Shown here piece by piece: positions 23,064 to 31,616 of a stretch of DNA of 35,394 bases. Below the pieces are notes generated by a model. That model ran no database searches. It saw only the letters and a program-made list of their open reading frames with translations, and had not been told where the DNA came from. This DNA comes from Eubacterium sp. (GTDB lineage Bacteria > Bacillota > Clostridia > Lachnospirales > Lachnospiraceae), in the NCBI GenBank assembly GCA_024681515.1, contig JAILAR010000188.1:1-35394 (forward strand), read 5' to 3'. The translations under genes and the position numbers were made by a program. Numbering within the stretch: the first letter of the stretch is position 1; every line of letters starts with the position of its first letter.

Positions 23064-24271
23064 GGCTGAATGTACATAGCGGGACGGACAGGTCTGGGAG
23101 ATTCGTTGCGGCTGCCGTCATAGTCGATTTCTCCAAACCAGCCAACTTCTGCAGCATAAAGGTCATTATGACCGACCGTACGCAGCCACCAACGGCAGGT
23201 GCCGTTAAACTTTTTCTTCTCAACCGGATCAGATTCTTTCCATTCATATGGATCTGCTCCGTGGTTCTTTGCATACGCCGTAGGCTTGGCCGCACGCTCT
23301 ACGCTGTGCCCATCTTCCCGACCTTCTTCGGTGTCATCATTCTTAAAGTATTTATTTGCCTCCTCGATGCTGAGCAGGAAAACCTTGTCCTCTGTTTCAT
23401 AATTATCAATGTATCCGGAGTCCGAATTAGCATCACCCTTCACGATCGTCGTGGGGATCATAGCCTTCTCCGCCTTCGTAAAGGACTCATCCAGGAAGGT
23501 AGTGTTCAGCCATGTCCTGAGAGTAGAATATTTCCAGTCTACACCTACGTGTTCTTCGTCATAGTAATCAGCGCTAATCAAAGCATACCGGCTCACCACC
23601 AGCAGCTTTCCGTCCGCCGTCTTATCCAGAACGATCCACTCGATGTCCTCTCTTCCGTTGGAGAGATCGTCATCCTGTTCATACAAGCCGAAGAGGATCA
23701 CATCCCCCACCTTCGCAGTTGCAAGTTCCGATTCTATCAGGGCGCCGTCATGGCCGAAGGTATACTCCTTACCGCCGATGGTCCGTGTTCCGGTAACCAT
23801 AACCCCGCTGGCATTGAAGAAATACCATTTCCCTGATATCTTTTTCCAGCCCGTGACCATAACCCCGTTGCTCTTAAAGAAATACCAGTTTTTTGTAGAC
23901 TGGTTCTTATTTGAAGTCTGTTTCCATCCGGTGACCATGACGCCTGAGCCGCTGAACAGGTACCACTTTCCCTCAATCTGCTTCCAGCCTGTCACCATGC
24001 AGCCGCTTGCATCGAAATAGTACCACTTGCCTTTAATCTGTTTCCAGCCCGTCACCATGTAGCCGCTTGCATCGAAGTAATACCATTTTCCCCCGATCTT
24101 TTCCCAGGTATTCTTCGCATAAGACCCATCGGAATATGAATACCACCAGCCCTTCGCATTGTGCCTCCATTTTCCCGATGCCGCCTCCGACACTGCCCCG
24201 CTCCCCATCACCTGCGGCAGCAGCATGCCCAGGATCAGGGTTGCACAACATAGTTTCTTCCCTCTTTTCAT
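23060..24271 (-). CDS. Secreted choline-binding-type repeat protein with DUF6273-like domain (C)
   Basis: This 403-residue third paralogue has a signal peptide ending near GAVSEA/A. The lead-in GWWYSYSDGSYAKNTW precedes six aromatic wall-binding repeats (about residues 55-185); one carries an insertion, SNKNQSTKN. The DUF6273-like domain (about 190-403) has VILFGLYEQDDDLSNGRED, STLRTWLNTTF and DKVFLLSIEEANKYF. Its terminal part is more divergent: WWLRTVG replaces WWLRSPG, ending in VRPAMYIQP. The start is ATG 24271 with GGAGG upstream. It follows ktrA by 25 bp, so it may be transcribed with the potassium genes although function gives no reason for that. Confidence 0.85.
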   Translation of the reverse strand: MKRGKKLCCATLILGMLLPQVMGSGAVSEAASGKWRHNAKGWWYSYSDGSYAKNTWEKIGGKWYYFDASGYMVTGWKQIKGKWYYFDASGCMVTGWKQIEGKWYLFSGSGVMVTGWKQTSNKNQSTKNWYFFKSNGVMVTGWKKISGKWYFFNASGVMVTGTRTIGGKEYTFGHDGALIESELATAKVGDVILFGLYEQDDDLSNGREDIEWIVLDKTADGKLLVVSRYALISADYYDEEHVGVDWKYSTLRTWLNTTFLDESFTKAEKAMIPTTIVKGDANSDSGYIDNYETEDKVFLLSIEEANKYFKNDDTEEGREDGHSVERAAKPTAYAKNHGADPYEWKESDPVEKKKFNGTCRWWLRTVGHNDLYAAEVGWFGEIDYDGSRNESPRPVRPAMYIQP

Positions 24272-24296
24272 GTTACCATCCTCCATTAAAAAAAAT

Positions 24297-24941
24297 TTAT
24301 TTTAATAAATTGAGATCCGATTTTTCCAGGATCACCAACAGTTCCGTATCAGCTTCCAGCGGTATCTCCGGATCGATGAAGGAGCGCATCTCACTGTGAT
24401 CCTTCACCGCCACCACATTAATGCGGTACTTATCACGGAGCTTTAACTCGATCAGATTCTTGCCGATCCATTCCGGCTTCGGCTTGATCTCCAGAAGGCA
24501 GAGATTGTCATCAATTTCGAAGAACTCCAGAAAAGAATCCGACAGCAGGATCCGTGCGGTACGAAGGCCGGTCTCTTCCTCCGGATAAATGATCTTATCC
24601 GCCCCGATCTTTTTGAGAATCTGTCCCATACGATGATCCTTCGCTTTTGCCATGACAAAGGGCACGCCCTGTTCCTTTGCGATCATGACTGCCATGATGC
24701 TGGCCGTCAGATCCGAACCCATGGCAACCACCACAACGTCCATATCATTCAGTCCCAGCCCCTTGAGCACGTCCGGATTTGCAACATCTCCCTCAACTGC
24801 GTAGGTAACATCATCCGCGACAGACGCAACGAGCTCCGGATCCTTGTCTACAGCCATGACGTCGCCGCCCATATCATAGATCGTTCGGGCAAGCTTCTTA
24901 CCGAATCGGCCGAGACCGATGACTGCGATTGATTTTGCCAT
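24297..24941 (-). CDS. ktrA: KtrA/TrkA-type potassium uptake regulatory subunit (RCK)
   Basis: The 214-residue cytoplasmic gating ring subunit has an RCK_N Rossmann domain (IAVIGLGRFG dinucleotide loop at residues 5-14, acidic D36 in AVDKD, EGDVANPD, AMGSDLTASIM) and an RCK_C domain (about 135-214, FEIDDNLCLLEIK and ELLVILEK). In Ktr systems it binds ATP/ADP or NAD(H), in some species also cyclic di-AMP, and opens the KtrB channel. The start is 14 bp after the ktrB stop with GGGGGA as ribosome binding site. Its stop lies in a perfect AT inverted repeat, AATTTATT-TT-AATAAATT. Confidence 0.93.
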   Translation of the reverse strand: MAKSIAVIGLGRFGKKLARTIYDMGGDVMAVDKDPELVASVADDVTYAVEGDVANPDVLKGLGLNDMDVVVVAMGSDLTASIMAVMIAKEQGVPFVMAKAKDHRMGQILKKIGADKIIYPEEETGLRTARILLSDSFLEFFEIDDNLCLLEIKPKPEWIGKNLIELKLRDKYRINVVAVKDHSEMRSFIDPEIPLEADTELLVILEKSDLNLLK

Positions 24942-24955
24942 TTGAATTAATCCCC

Positions 24956-26335
24956 CTAACCCACAAAGAAATTACCGTCTGCATAACTGATCTTATTCTT
25001 ATGCTCGGTATCGTATCTGAAGAACAGCGCCATGGAGATCGGTCCGATACGTCCGAGATACATGGCCAATATGATGATCCACCTTCCTACCGTGTTCAGG
25101 GTCGGTGTGAGTGCCCTGGACAGACCCACGGTCGCCGTGGCGCTGAAGGCTTCGTACATGCCATCCACCAGTCCCACCCGGTTCGTCACCATAACTGCGA
25201 TCAAAAGCACGATGGTCACTCCGAAACTGAAAAGAACGATGGCCGAAGCTTTGTGGATCATTCCCGAGGTGACCCGGCGTCCGAAGGCCACATTCTCCCG
25301 ACGGTTTCGGATAAATGACACTCCGTTGATCAGCATGACAAACAATGTAACTGTTTTCACACCGCCGGCGGTTCCCACAGGAGACCCTCCGATAAACATG
25401 AAGAAGCACCCCAGGAAACTGGTGGACTCTTCCAATGCCTGCTGCGGTACCGCCGCAAAGCCCGCCGTTCGGAACGTAACCGACTGGAAGATGCTGTTAT
25501 TGATCTTATCCCCGAGAGAGAGATTTCCCAATGTATCCGGATTGTTATACTCCAACCCGAAAACGATGATCGCACCCAGGAAGATCAGGGACAGCGTCAG
25601 AACCATTACCAGCTTTGTATGTTCATTGAAATGCTTGATAATAGTCCGAAGCGGATATTTCTGCCGGATCCCCCGCCGGAGATTCCGGAACACATCGATC
25701 CAGACCACGTATCCGAGACCGCCCATAACGATCAGCATCATGGTATTGTACAGGACCAGCGGATTTGTCTGATAACTGATCAGACTGTCCGGTCCCAGGA
25801 TATCGATGCCTGCGTTACAGAAAGCGGAAATCGCCGTAAAGACCGAGTACCAGATGCCCTTCCCCACACCAAACTGAGGGATAAACGTGATCATGTAGAT
25901 CAGCGCGCCGATCATTTCCACCACAAAGGTCCCTTTAAATACAGCGATCAGGAACCGTTTGACACCGTTCATGGTGTTCAGATTAAAGGAATCATGGATC
26001 AGAAGGGAACTGGACAGGGACAGTTTCTTATGCACCATCAGCATAAGGACGGTGGTCACTGCTATGATCCCGAGGCCGCCCAGCTGGATCAGGATCAGGA
26101 TCACGATCTTCCCGAACAGACTCCAGTAGGCAAATGTATCCACCACTACAAGTCCCGTCACACAGATCGATGTTGTCGAGGTAAAAAAAGCGGTGGTAAT
26201 ATCCGCGCCCCCCGGTCCTTCCTTTGCGACAGGAAGCATAAGGAGCAGTGTTCCCAGCAGGATCGCGCCCAGGAAACTGATGGGGATCAGCTGTGCGGAT
26301 TTCAGTCTTCTTTTTTTCTTTTTTGCTGTTTCCAT
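24956..26335 (-). CDS. ktrB: KtrB/TrkH-type potassium transporter membrane subunit
   Basis: The 459-residue membrane protein has four M1-P-M2 repeats. The four selectivity-filter loops are visible as TSICVTGL, AFCNAGID, FRTAGFAA and TATVGLSR, each with the key glycine. A gate-like loop GGSPVGTAGGVKT follows the third repeat. The N-terminus is basic (KKKKRRLK). It imports K+, probably Na+-dependent as in the Ktr family, and works with ktrA directly downstream. The ribosome binding site is weak. The promoter is at 26432-26461, divergent from the PHP gene. Confidence 0.93.
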   Translation of the reverse strand: METAKKKKRRLKSAQLIPISFLGAILLGTLLLMLPVAKEGPGGADITTAFFTSTTSICVTGLVVVDTFAYWSLFGKIVILILIQLGGLGIIAVTTVLMLMVHKKLSLSSSLLIHDSFNLNTMNGVKRFLIAVFKGTFVVEMIGALIYMITFIPQFGVGKGIWYSVFTAISAFCNAGIDILGPDSLISYQTNPLVLYNTMMLIVMGGLGYVVWIDVFRNLRRGIRQKYPLRTIIKHFNEHTKLVMVLTLSLIFLGAIIVFGLEYNNPDTLGNLSLGDKINNSIFQSVTFRTAGFAAVPQQALEESTSFLGCFFMFIGGSPVGTAGGVKTVTLFVMLINGVSFIRNRRENVAFGRRVTSGMIHKASAIVLFSFGVTIVLLIAVMVTNRVGLVDGMYEAFSATATVGLSRALTPTLNTVGRWIIILAMYLGRIGPISMALFFRYDTEHKNKISYADGNFFVG

Positions 26336-26431
26336 TGTATACTACCGTTTTTATGTTTTTGCGTCTTATACTCTTTGCCAATGTCGGCCAAAGTCAGAAC
26401 GCACTACGTGCTTATTTTATCACAGAACTCT

Positions 26432-26461
26432 GTATTACGAAAGTAAAGAAATAACAGTCAA
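26432..26461 (-). promoter_or_regulatory. Promoter of ktrBA
   Basis: On the minus strand a -35 of TTGACT and a -10 of TAATAC are separated by 18 bp, giving a leader of about 90 nt before ktrB. For the divergent PHP gene, TTGCAC and TATCTT 18 bp apart (26464-26493, plus strand) are a weaker candidate. Confidence 0.65.
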
Positions 26462-26527
26462 TCTTGCACCGCCGCCCACCCTTATGGTATCTTGATGTTA
26501 CTGTATTACAGACAGGAGTGACAGACG

Positions 26528-27334
26528 ATGGATTATATTTACGAAACACATATGCATACCTCCGAGGCAAGTGCCTGCGCCGGCACCCCCGGTCGGGATT
26601 ATATCGAGTACATGATTGCTGCAGGCTACAGCGGTATGATCGTGACGGATCATTTCTTTAACGGAAACAGCCGGGTTCCCCGGGATCTTCCCTGGGCCGA
26701 TCGCATAGAGCAATACTGCAGCGGCTATGAGCACGCACGAGAGGCTGCGGAAGTTGTCAATGCAGTTCGGATCAAAGGAAACGCGAACGCTGACCTTTTC
26801 ACTGTTCTCTTCGGCGTGGAGTATAATTTTGAATGCGATGAATACCTGATCTACGGTATCGATAAGGACTGGCTGCTTCGAAACCCGGACATTCTCTCCC
26901 AGTCCCGGAAAGAAGTGTACGACACGGTACACGCCGCCGGTGCCATTATGGTACAGGCGCATCCGTACCGGGAGCGGGGCTACATCGAAAAGATCCATCT
27001 GACGCCGGACATCTGTGACGGTGCGGAGATCTTTAACGCAGGAAATCCTCCCTGGCAGGACGCCCTGGCGTATCAATATGCAACGGAGCACCGTTTTCTT
27101 CCCTCCGCCGGCTCCGATATCCATCGGCTTGGCCAGCATTATATGGGCGGAATGCAGTTTCCGTACAGGATCGAAACCATAGATGATTATGTCCGTGCAT
27201 TTCTATCCGGAGACGGAACGCCGGTGTTCTGCCGGGATGTAACGGATCCGAAAGCCCGGTTCCGCCCGGTGGTGGATGAACCGGAGCTTACGGTCCCCAC
27301 AAAGCTTCCTTCGCTTCCGGTGGTTTTCCACTAA
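26528..27334 (+). CDS. PHP-domain metal-dependent phosphoesterase
   Basis: This is the only plus-strand gene in the window. The 268-residue protein has the PHP metal ligands H8-x-H10 (ETHMHTSEAS), D41-H42 (VTDHFF), E in FGVEYNF, H in VQAHPYRERG and the terminal SDIHR. Similar stand-alone PHP proteins hydrolyse nucleoside or histidinol-type phosphates; the substrate here is unknown. AGGAG lies 11 bp before the ATG. It ends 7 bp from the convergent membrane-protein gene with no clear terminator between them. Confidence 0.9.
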   Translation: MDYIYETHMHTSEASACAGTPGRDYIEYMIAAGYSGMIVTDHFFNGNSRVPRDLPWADRIEQYCSGYEHAREAAEVVNAVRIKGNANADLFTVLFGVEYNFECDEYLIYGIDKDWLLRNPDILSQSRKEVYDTVHAAGAIMVQAHPYRERGYIEKIHLTPDICDGAEIFNAGNPPWQDALAYQYATEHRFLPSAGSDIHRLGQHYMGGMQFPYRIETIDDYVRAFLSGDGTPVFCRDVTDPKARFRPVVDEPELTVPTKLPSLPVVFH

Positions 27335-27341
27335 CCTGCCC

Positions 27342-28097
27342 TCACAGCAGGACCGCGATCAGCGCGATATAGCAGATGGTCTTCGGAACCATCAGTATAC
27401 CCATTTTCGGGGATTTACGTGCATAAAGGACCACGGAGAGATAGAATACAAAGCTGAACGCCACCAACACCGCCATGAGCACAAAGGAGCCTGCCGGCAG
27501 AAAACTCAGCAGGATCTCTCCGTTATGCACCTTCACATAATTCATCAGCAGAAAAATGATCATGGTCACACCCATCAATGTAAACGGAATGTTTCGAAGG
27601 ATCGACCATTTATGATTCCCTTCCCGGCGAAACCAGTTGTTCTGCGGAAAAAGGCAGAGGACCACCCGAATCACCGCGAATACCATCAACAGAATGAAGA
27701 ATGATCTGTGGAAGCCGTCCAGCAGCGTCGGCCGGATCATACTGATGTAATACGGATACGTTGCATAATAGACTACAAAATACAGCAGGATATAGAAGAC
27801 CGTCATGGTTATGGAGGAGATCATGTTCCCGAGTCCCAGCCAGAACGCATCTTTCTCCCGCTCCCCGCCGATATTGATCACCACCCGCGGGATCAGATGA
27901 AATGCATCTCCGATCATCAACGCAAATGTCATCAACGCCGCAAAGCGGTACATGTCATCCGTAAGATTCACATACTGCGGATCATGCAGACATCGTTTCA
28001 AAAAGATCAATCCCGCGATCAGTGCAAACAGAAGATATCCGATACAGAATACACTCTCACCGATCCGCATACCCAGTGGTTTCTTCTTTTTTTCCAT
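27342..28097 (-). CDS. Polytopic membrane protein of unknown function
   Basis: The 251-residue protein has about seven or eight membrane segments with few charged loops. Visible are SVFCIGYLLFALIAGLIFL, a DAFHLIPRVV segment with buried charged residues, ITMTVFYILLYFVVYY and a C-terminal ICYIALIAVLL. I do not recognise the family. The start is ATG 28097 with GAGGTT upstream, preceded by a GGTATGGAATTAGAGG stretch resembling the tail of the leader motif. It lies 94 bp downstream of the HAMP kinase gene and may belong to its transcript. Confidence 0.75.
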   Translation of the reverse strand: MEKKKKPLGMRIGESVFCIGYLLFALIAGLIFLKRCLHDPQYVNLTDDMYRFAALMTFALMIGDAFHLIPRVVINIGGEREKDAFWLGLGNMISSITMTVFYILLYFVVYYATYPYYISMIRPTLLDGFHRSFFILLMVFAVIRVVLCLFPQNNWFRREGNHKWSILRNIPFTLMGVTMIIFLLMNYVKVHNGEILLSFLPAGSFVLMAVLVAFSFVFYLSVVLYARKSPKMGILMVPKTICYIALIAVLL

Positions 28098-28191
28098 AAT
28101 CCCAACCTCTAATTCCATACCTTTCATATGAATCACGCCGCCATCTTCGGATTCTGCGAATCTGTCAGTAGCGGCATTTGCGCTCCGTTGA

Positions 28192-29487
28192 TCACACTTT
28201 ACGCAGCAGAAGTTCCACTACAAAACCGCCGTCATTGTAATATTCCAGTCCTCCGCCCTGCCGCTCCATATAGGTCTTCACCAGATGCATGCCGATACCG
28301 TAGCCACCCTTATCGGCGGCTACCTTCCCACGATAGTATTTCTCCGTGATAAGGGGCAGTTCTTCTTCCTCCACGCCAGGGCCGCTGTCACTGATACGGA
28401 TACGGATGAATGTGCCGCCCACGTCCTGCACTTCTTCAAACGACACATGGATGTCGGTTCCCGCATATTTGTGAGAATTTCCGATCACGTTATCGATCAC
28501 CTGCTCCATCCGGAGGCGGTCCATATACACCAGGCATTGTGGGATATGGTTGTCCAGAAGGATCCGTCCGTAGTTTTTCAGATTCCCGAAATATGCTTCG
28601 ATCAGTTCCGTGCTTTCTTCCGTCGGATCCACCTTGATCTGCTCCAGATCCTCCATTGTGGCATGAAATACATTTCCCATGATCTGATCGATGGTGGCCG
28701 TTTTTGTGGAAATGCTTTCCAGCTTCCCCACCAGATCCTCTGTCTCCTCGGCGGAAAGCTCTTGCTTCCTCTGCAGCTTCATTTCCATCACTTCGCAGGT
28801 AGCCTGGATGGTGGCCACCGGTGTTTTGATATCATGGCTGAGATCCGCTACCAGCTCCTTCTTCGCCTTCTCCGCCTGTACTTCTCTCTCCCGGGATGCC
28901 TTCAATTCCTCGCGCATCATGTCAAAACTTTCCGTGAAGCCTTCCGACAGAGTATTCTTCCGGATCGGAAGCGGCACCTCCAGATTTCCGCGTGCGATCT
29001 CCGTAGCATAGGCGCTGAGTTCCTGCACCGGACGCACCATGCGAAGATACAGAACCAGGATCAGTACTGCACCCAGAACGCCCACGATCCCCCAGAAGAT
29101 CAGTGCTGCAAAGAAAAACGTTCCACGTGTTCTTTCATAATCATCCGCCGCGTCATCCCAGACCGCCTTTCCCAGATAGGTTCCTCCGGGTGCGAAATCC
29201 ACTACAAGGGCATTTTTGCCGTAATACCCTGAAAGCTCCGTATCCGTCAGGGATTTTGCCATAACGATCCGGCAGTCATACCGCTCCTCCAGCGCATCCA
29301 TGGAGATTCCCGCAAGATAATCCTTCTGCATGGACAGCAGCCGGTCGTTATAAACCGTGATATCCCTGCCCTCATATGCAGTCTTTCCCCGCAGAACCAG
29401 CAGAGCGATCAGCGCCGCTGCCATGAGGACGACATATAGGATTATGATCCTGCGTATTACCTTCAAAGAATTGTTCAACCTCCTCAT
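28192..29487 (-). CDS. HAMP-containing sensor histidine kinase (HisKA/HATPase)
   Basis: The 431-residue membrane kinase has membrane segment 1 (about residues 12-33), an external domain of about 90 residues, membrane segment 2 (about 124-148), and a HAMP domain (MVRPVQELSAYATEIARGN). HisKA has H218 in DLSHDIKTPVA. The HATPase has N-box NVIGNSHKYA, G1 DSGPGVEEEEL and G2 GYGIGMHLV. It autophosphorylates and passes phosphate to the OmpR-type regulator 75 bp upstream. The ATG at 29487 has a poor Shine-Dalgarno while AGGAGG falls inside its first codons, so a later TTG (codon 8) is possible. Confidence 0.92.
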   Translation of the reverse strand: MRRLNNSLKVIRRIIILYVVLMAAALIALLVLRGKTAYEGRDITVYNDRLLSMQKDYLAGISMDALEERYDCRIVMAKSLTDTELSGYYGKNALVVDFAPGGTYLGKAVWDDAADDYERTRGTFFFAALIFWGIVGVLGAVLILVLYLRMVRPVQELSAYATEIARGNLEVPLPIRKNTLSEGFTESFDMMREELKASREREVQAEKAKKELVADLSHDIKTPVATIQATCEVMEMKLQRKQELSAEETEDLVGKLESISTKTATIDQIMGNVFHATMEDLEQIKVDPTEESTELIEAYFGNLKNYGRILLDNHIPQCLVYMDRLRMEQVIDNVIGNSHKYAGTDIHVSFEEVQDVGGTFIRIRISDSGPGVEEEELPLITEKYYRGKVAADKGGYGIGMHLVKTYMERQGGGLEYYNDGGFVVELLLRKV

Positions 29488-29562
29488 CCATCAGCCATCG
29501 ACTGATCGATCAAGTCTCCGTTCGGCAGAAATCGACAAACAATCTGTCAATTCAAATCAATA

Positions 29563-30270
29563 TCACTCTTTATTCTGAGTTTTCAGCATATACCCGGTTC
29601 CCCATACCGTACGGATCAGCTCCGGATGGTTCGGATCCTTCTCCAGCTTCTCCCGAAGTTTCCGAATATGCACGTTCAATGTTCCGTCACTGTAAAATGC
29701 ATCTCCCCACACCTCATCAAAAAGGACTTCCTTCTTCACGATGGTATCTTTATGTTCAAAGAGGCACGCCAGCAGAGCAAACTCCTTTGCCTTGAGGGGA
29801 ATCCGCTGCCCATTCCGTACCGCGGACATCGTAGATTCATCCAATCGCAGGATCACCTCGTCGGATTCCTTCCTCGCCGCATCCTCTTCCAGCTTCTTCA
29901 TCTGCTCCACCCGTTTCAGATTCACACGTACCTTTGCCAGAAGCACGGACAGGCTGTAGGGTTTCTTCACGTAATCATCCCCACCGATGCTGAGCGCTGC
30001 CAGTACATCATCGTCGCTCTGTCTGGCACTGATAAACAGGATCGGAAGCTGCCATTTGGCTCGTACCCTTTTGCAGACTTCAAACCCGGATCCGTCTCCG
30101 AGATTGATGTCCAGAAGCAGAAGGTCCACCGTATTTGTCTCCAGAAAATCATAGCAGGCTCCGGCGCTGCAGACGTATTCCGTACTCACGTCAAACATCG
30201 TAAAGTACTCCTTCGTCATCTTCGCCAGTTCTTCCTCATCATCCACGATCAGGCAATTGAAATGTGCCAT
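29563..30270 (-). CDS. OmpR/PhoB-type response regulator
   Basis: The 235-residue protein has a receiver domain (1-118) with the acidic pair DDE near residue 10 and phospho-acceptor D54 (LLLLDINLGDG). Conserved Ser in FISAR and Lys in YVKKPYS are present. A winged-helix effector domain (about 138-235) contains PLKAKEFALLACLFEH, DEVWGDAF, GTLNVHIRKLREKLE and RTVWGTGYML. The start is ATG 30270 with GAGGAG upstream, 23 bp after the metal transporter stop. The TTAAG boxes at 35129-35170, before the nearby ABC exporter, have the 11-bp spacing that this regulator class recognises, so that promoter is a plausible target. Confidence 0.92.
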   Translation of the reverse strand: MAHFNCLIVDDEEELAKMTKEYFTMFDVSTEYVCSAGACYDFLETNTVDLLLLDINLGDGSGFEVCKRVRAKWQLPILFISARQSDDDVLAALSIGGDDYVKKPYSLSVLLAKVRVNLKRVEQMKKLEEDAARKESDEVILRLDESTMSAVRNGQRIPLKAKEFALLACLFEHKDTIVKKEVLFDEVWGDAFYSDGTLNVHIRKLREKLEKDPNHPELIRTVWGTGYMLKTQNKE

Positions 30271-30293
30271 ATTCCGTCTCCTCGTTCTCCTGT

Positions 30294-31433
30294 TCAATCA
30301 GCCACATCTGCATCCGGTACGATCGCGATCTCATAATCCGGGTACAGAGCACAAGCCTCACCATACAAAGTTTCCAGCGCTTCCTTCCGGTCAACATCAA
30401 AGCTGACCACCACGTCAAACCGGGCTGTCTTCTTCTCCGTATCCGCATAGAACCCATGCATCTGCAAGGCCCAGTCATGCGACAGCACCGTTTTTTGCAG
30501 TTCATTTCGCATCCGGGCAGCTTCGTCATCCGACGTATTATAGGAATACACACCGATCCCCGTCAGGATGATGCCCGTCTTCTGAAATACATCGATCTGG
30601 ATCCTGCGTGTGATCCTGTCCACATCATCCACCGTCAGCGTGTCCGGCAGTTCCACATGTACCGATCCGTAATTTTTATTCGGGCCATAGTTAAAAATCG
30701 TCACATCATACGCGCCCCGGACATGTTCCTCCGCGCAGATGATCTGTTTCAGCTCTTTGATCGTTTCCGGATCTTCTCTTTTCCCGATAATATCATTCAG
30801 TGTTTCGATCATCATTTCGATGCCGGCCTTAATGATAAAGAGTGCGATCAGAACACCGACATAGGCTTCCAGTGAGACTTTAAAGATCAGATAAATGACA
30901 GCCGATGCAAGTACCGATGCGGAAAGGATTGCATCAAAGAGTGCGTCCGAGCCGGAAGCGATGAGCGCTCCGGAATTCACTGCTTTTCCCCGTCGTTTCA
31001 CATACATTCCAAGGATCAGCTTCACCACGATCGCAACGGAAATGATGATGATCGAAACCGAACTGTAATCTGCTTCTTCCGGTGATACGATCTTCTTAAT
31101 TGATTCCACAAGGGATGTAATACCTGCGTACAGGACAAGTGCCGCCACGATCATGGAGCTTAAGTATTCGATCCGCCCGTAACCGAGAGGATGCTTTTTG
31201 TCGGGCTGCCTTGCGCCGAGCTTCGCACCGATGATGGTCACCACGGATGACAGCGCATCCGACAGATTGTTGACTGCATCCAGTATTACGGCGATCGAAT
31301 TGGACACCAGACCGACAAATGCCTTGAATCCCACAAGGAACAGATTGGTCACAATCCCTATGATGCTGGTTTTTACGATCACTTTTTCTCTGTTTGCAGC
31401 AAGAGAGACGATATCAGCATTCTGATTTTCCAT
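30294..31433 (-). CDS. Cation diffusion facilitator metal efflux transporter, probably Mn-type
   Basis: The 379-residue protein has six membrane segments (about residues 20-215) and a long cytoplasmic tail (about 215-379) with the usual ferredoxin-like part (GAYDVTIFNYGPNKNYGSVHVEL) and an unusual extra C-terminal segment. The transport-site residues read N55-x-x-x-D59 in helix 2 (DAVNNLSDALSS) and D-x-x-x-D in helix 5 (GSDALFDA). Zn-type members use H or D with H-x-x-x-D. The N-D-D-D set is the one reported for streptococcal MntE, so manganese export is a better guess than zinc. The start is ATG 31433 with GAGGAGG upstream; a leader motif copy precedes it. The response regulator starts 23 bp after the stop. 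Confidence 0.88.
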   Translation of the reverse strand: MENQNADIVSLAANREKVIVKTSIIGIVTNLFLVGFKAFVGLVSNSIAVILDAVNNLSDALSSVVTIIGAKLGARQPDKKHPLGYGRIEYLSSMIVAALVLYAGITSLVESIKKIVSPEEADYSSVSIIIISVAIVVKLILGMYVKRRGKAVNSGALIASGSDALFDAILSASVLASAVIYLIFKVSLEAYVGVLIALFIIKAGIEMMIETLNDIIGKREDPETIKELKQIICAEEHVRGAYDVTIFNYGPNKNYGSVHVELPDTLTVDDVDRITRRIQIDVFQKTGIILTGIGVYSYNTSDDEAARMRNELQKTVLSHDWALQMHGFYADTEKKTARFDVVVSFDVDRKEALETLYGEACALYPDYEIAIVPDADVAD

Positions 31434-31451
31434 CTCCGGATCCTCCTCTTA

Positions 31452-31475
31452 TTTCACACTTCGCACTAAGGCGTA
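31452..31475 (-). repeat. Leader hairpin motif, copy 6 (variant)
   Basis: The sense strand reads CGCCTTAGTGCGAAGTGTGA. The arms are altered (CGC-CTTAGT-GCG) but the GCGAAGTGTGAAAT tail is kept, 18 bp before the CDF transporter start and just before GAGGAGG. Confidence 0.6.
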
Positions 31476-31534
31476 CCACGTAGAATATAATATCACACGG
31501 ATAGTCAATAACCAACATTTTATTGATCACGCCT

Positions 31535-31585
31535 GAAAAAAGGGCCTCCCGGTATGGCATATCACCATCTACCTGGAGGTCCCTG
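31535..31585 (-). terminator. Terminator of the ABC exporter operon
   Basis: On the minus strand AGGGACCTCC pairs with GGAGGCCCT (one mismatch) around a loop with further pairing, followed by six T. It lies about 30 bp past the permease stop. Confidence 0.85.
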
Positions 31586-31616
31586 TCATTCCTGTATTCT
31601 GCGATTCGATTTCCAG

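Noticed and set aside
22634-23836. Plus-strand open frame of 400 codons
   Set aside because: It spans antisense to the histone-like gene and the repeat/DUF6273 gene C. The Cys/Arg/Phe-rich translation is a shadow of AAG/GCA repeats.
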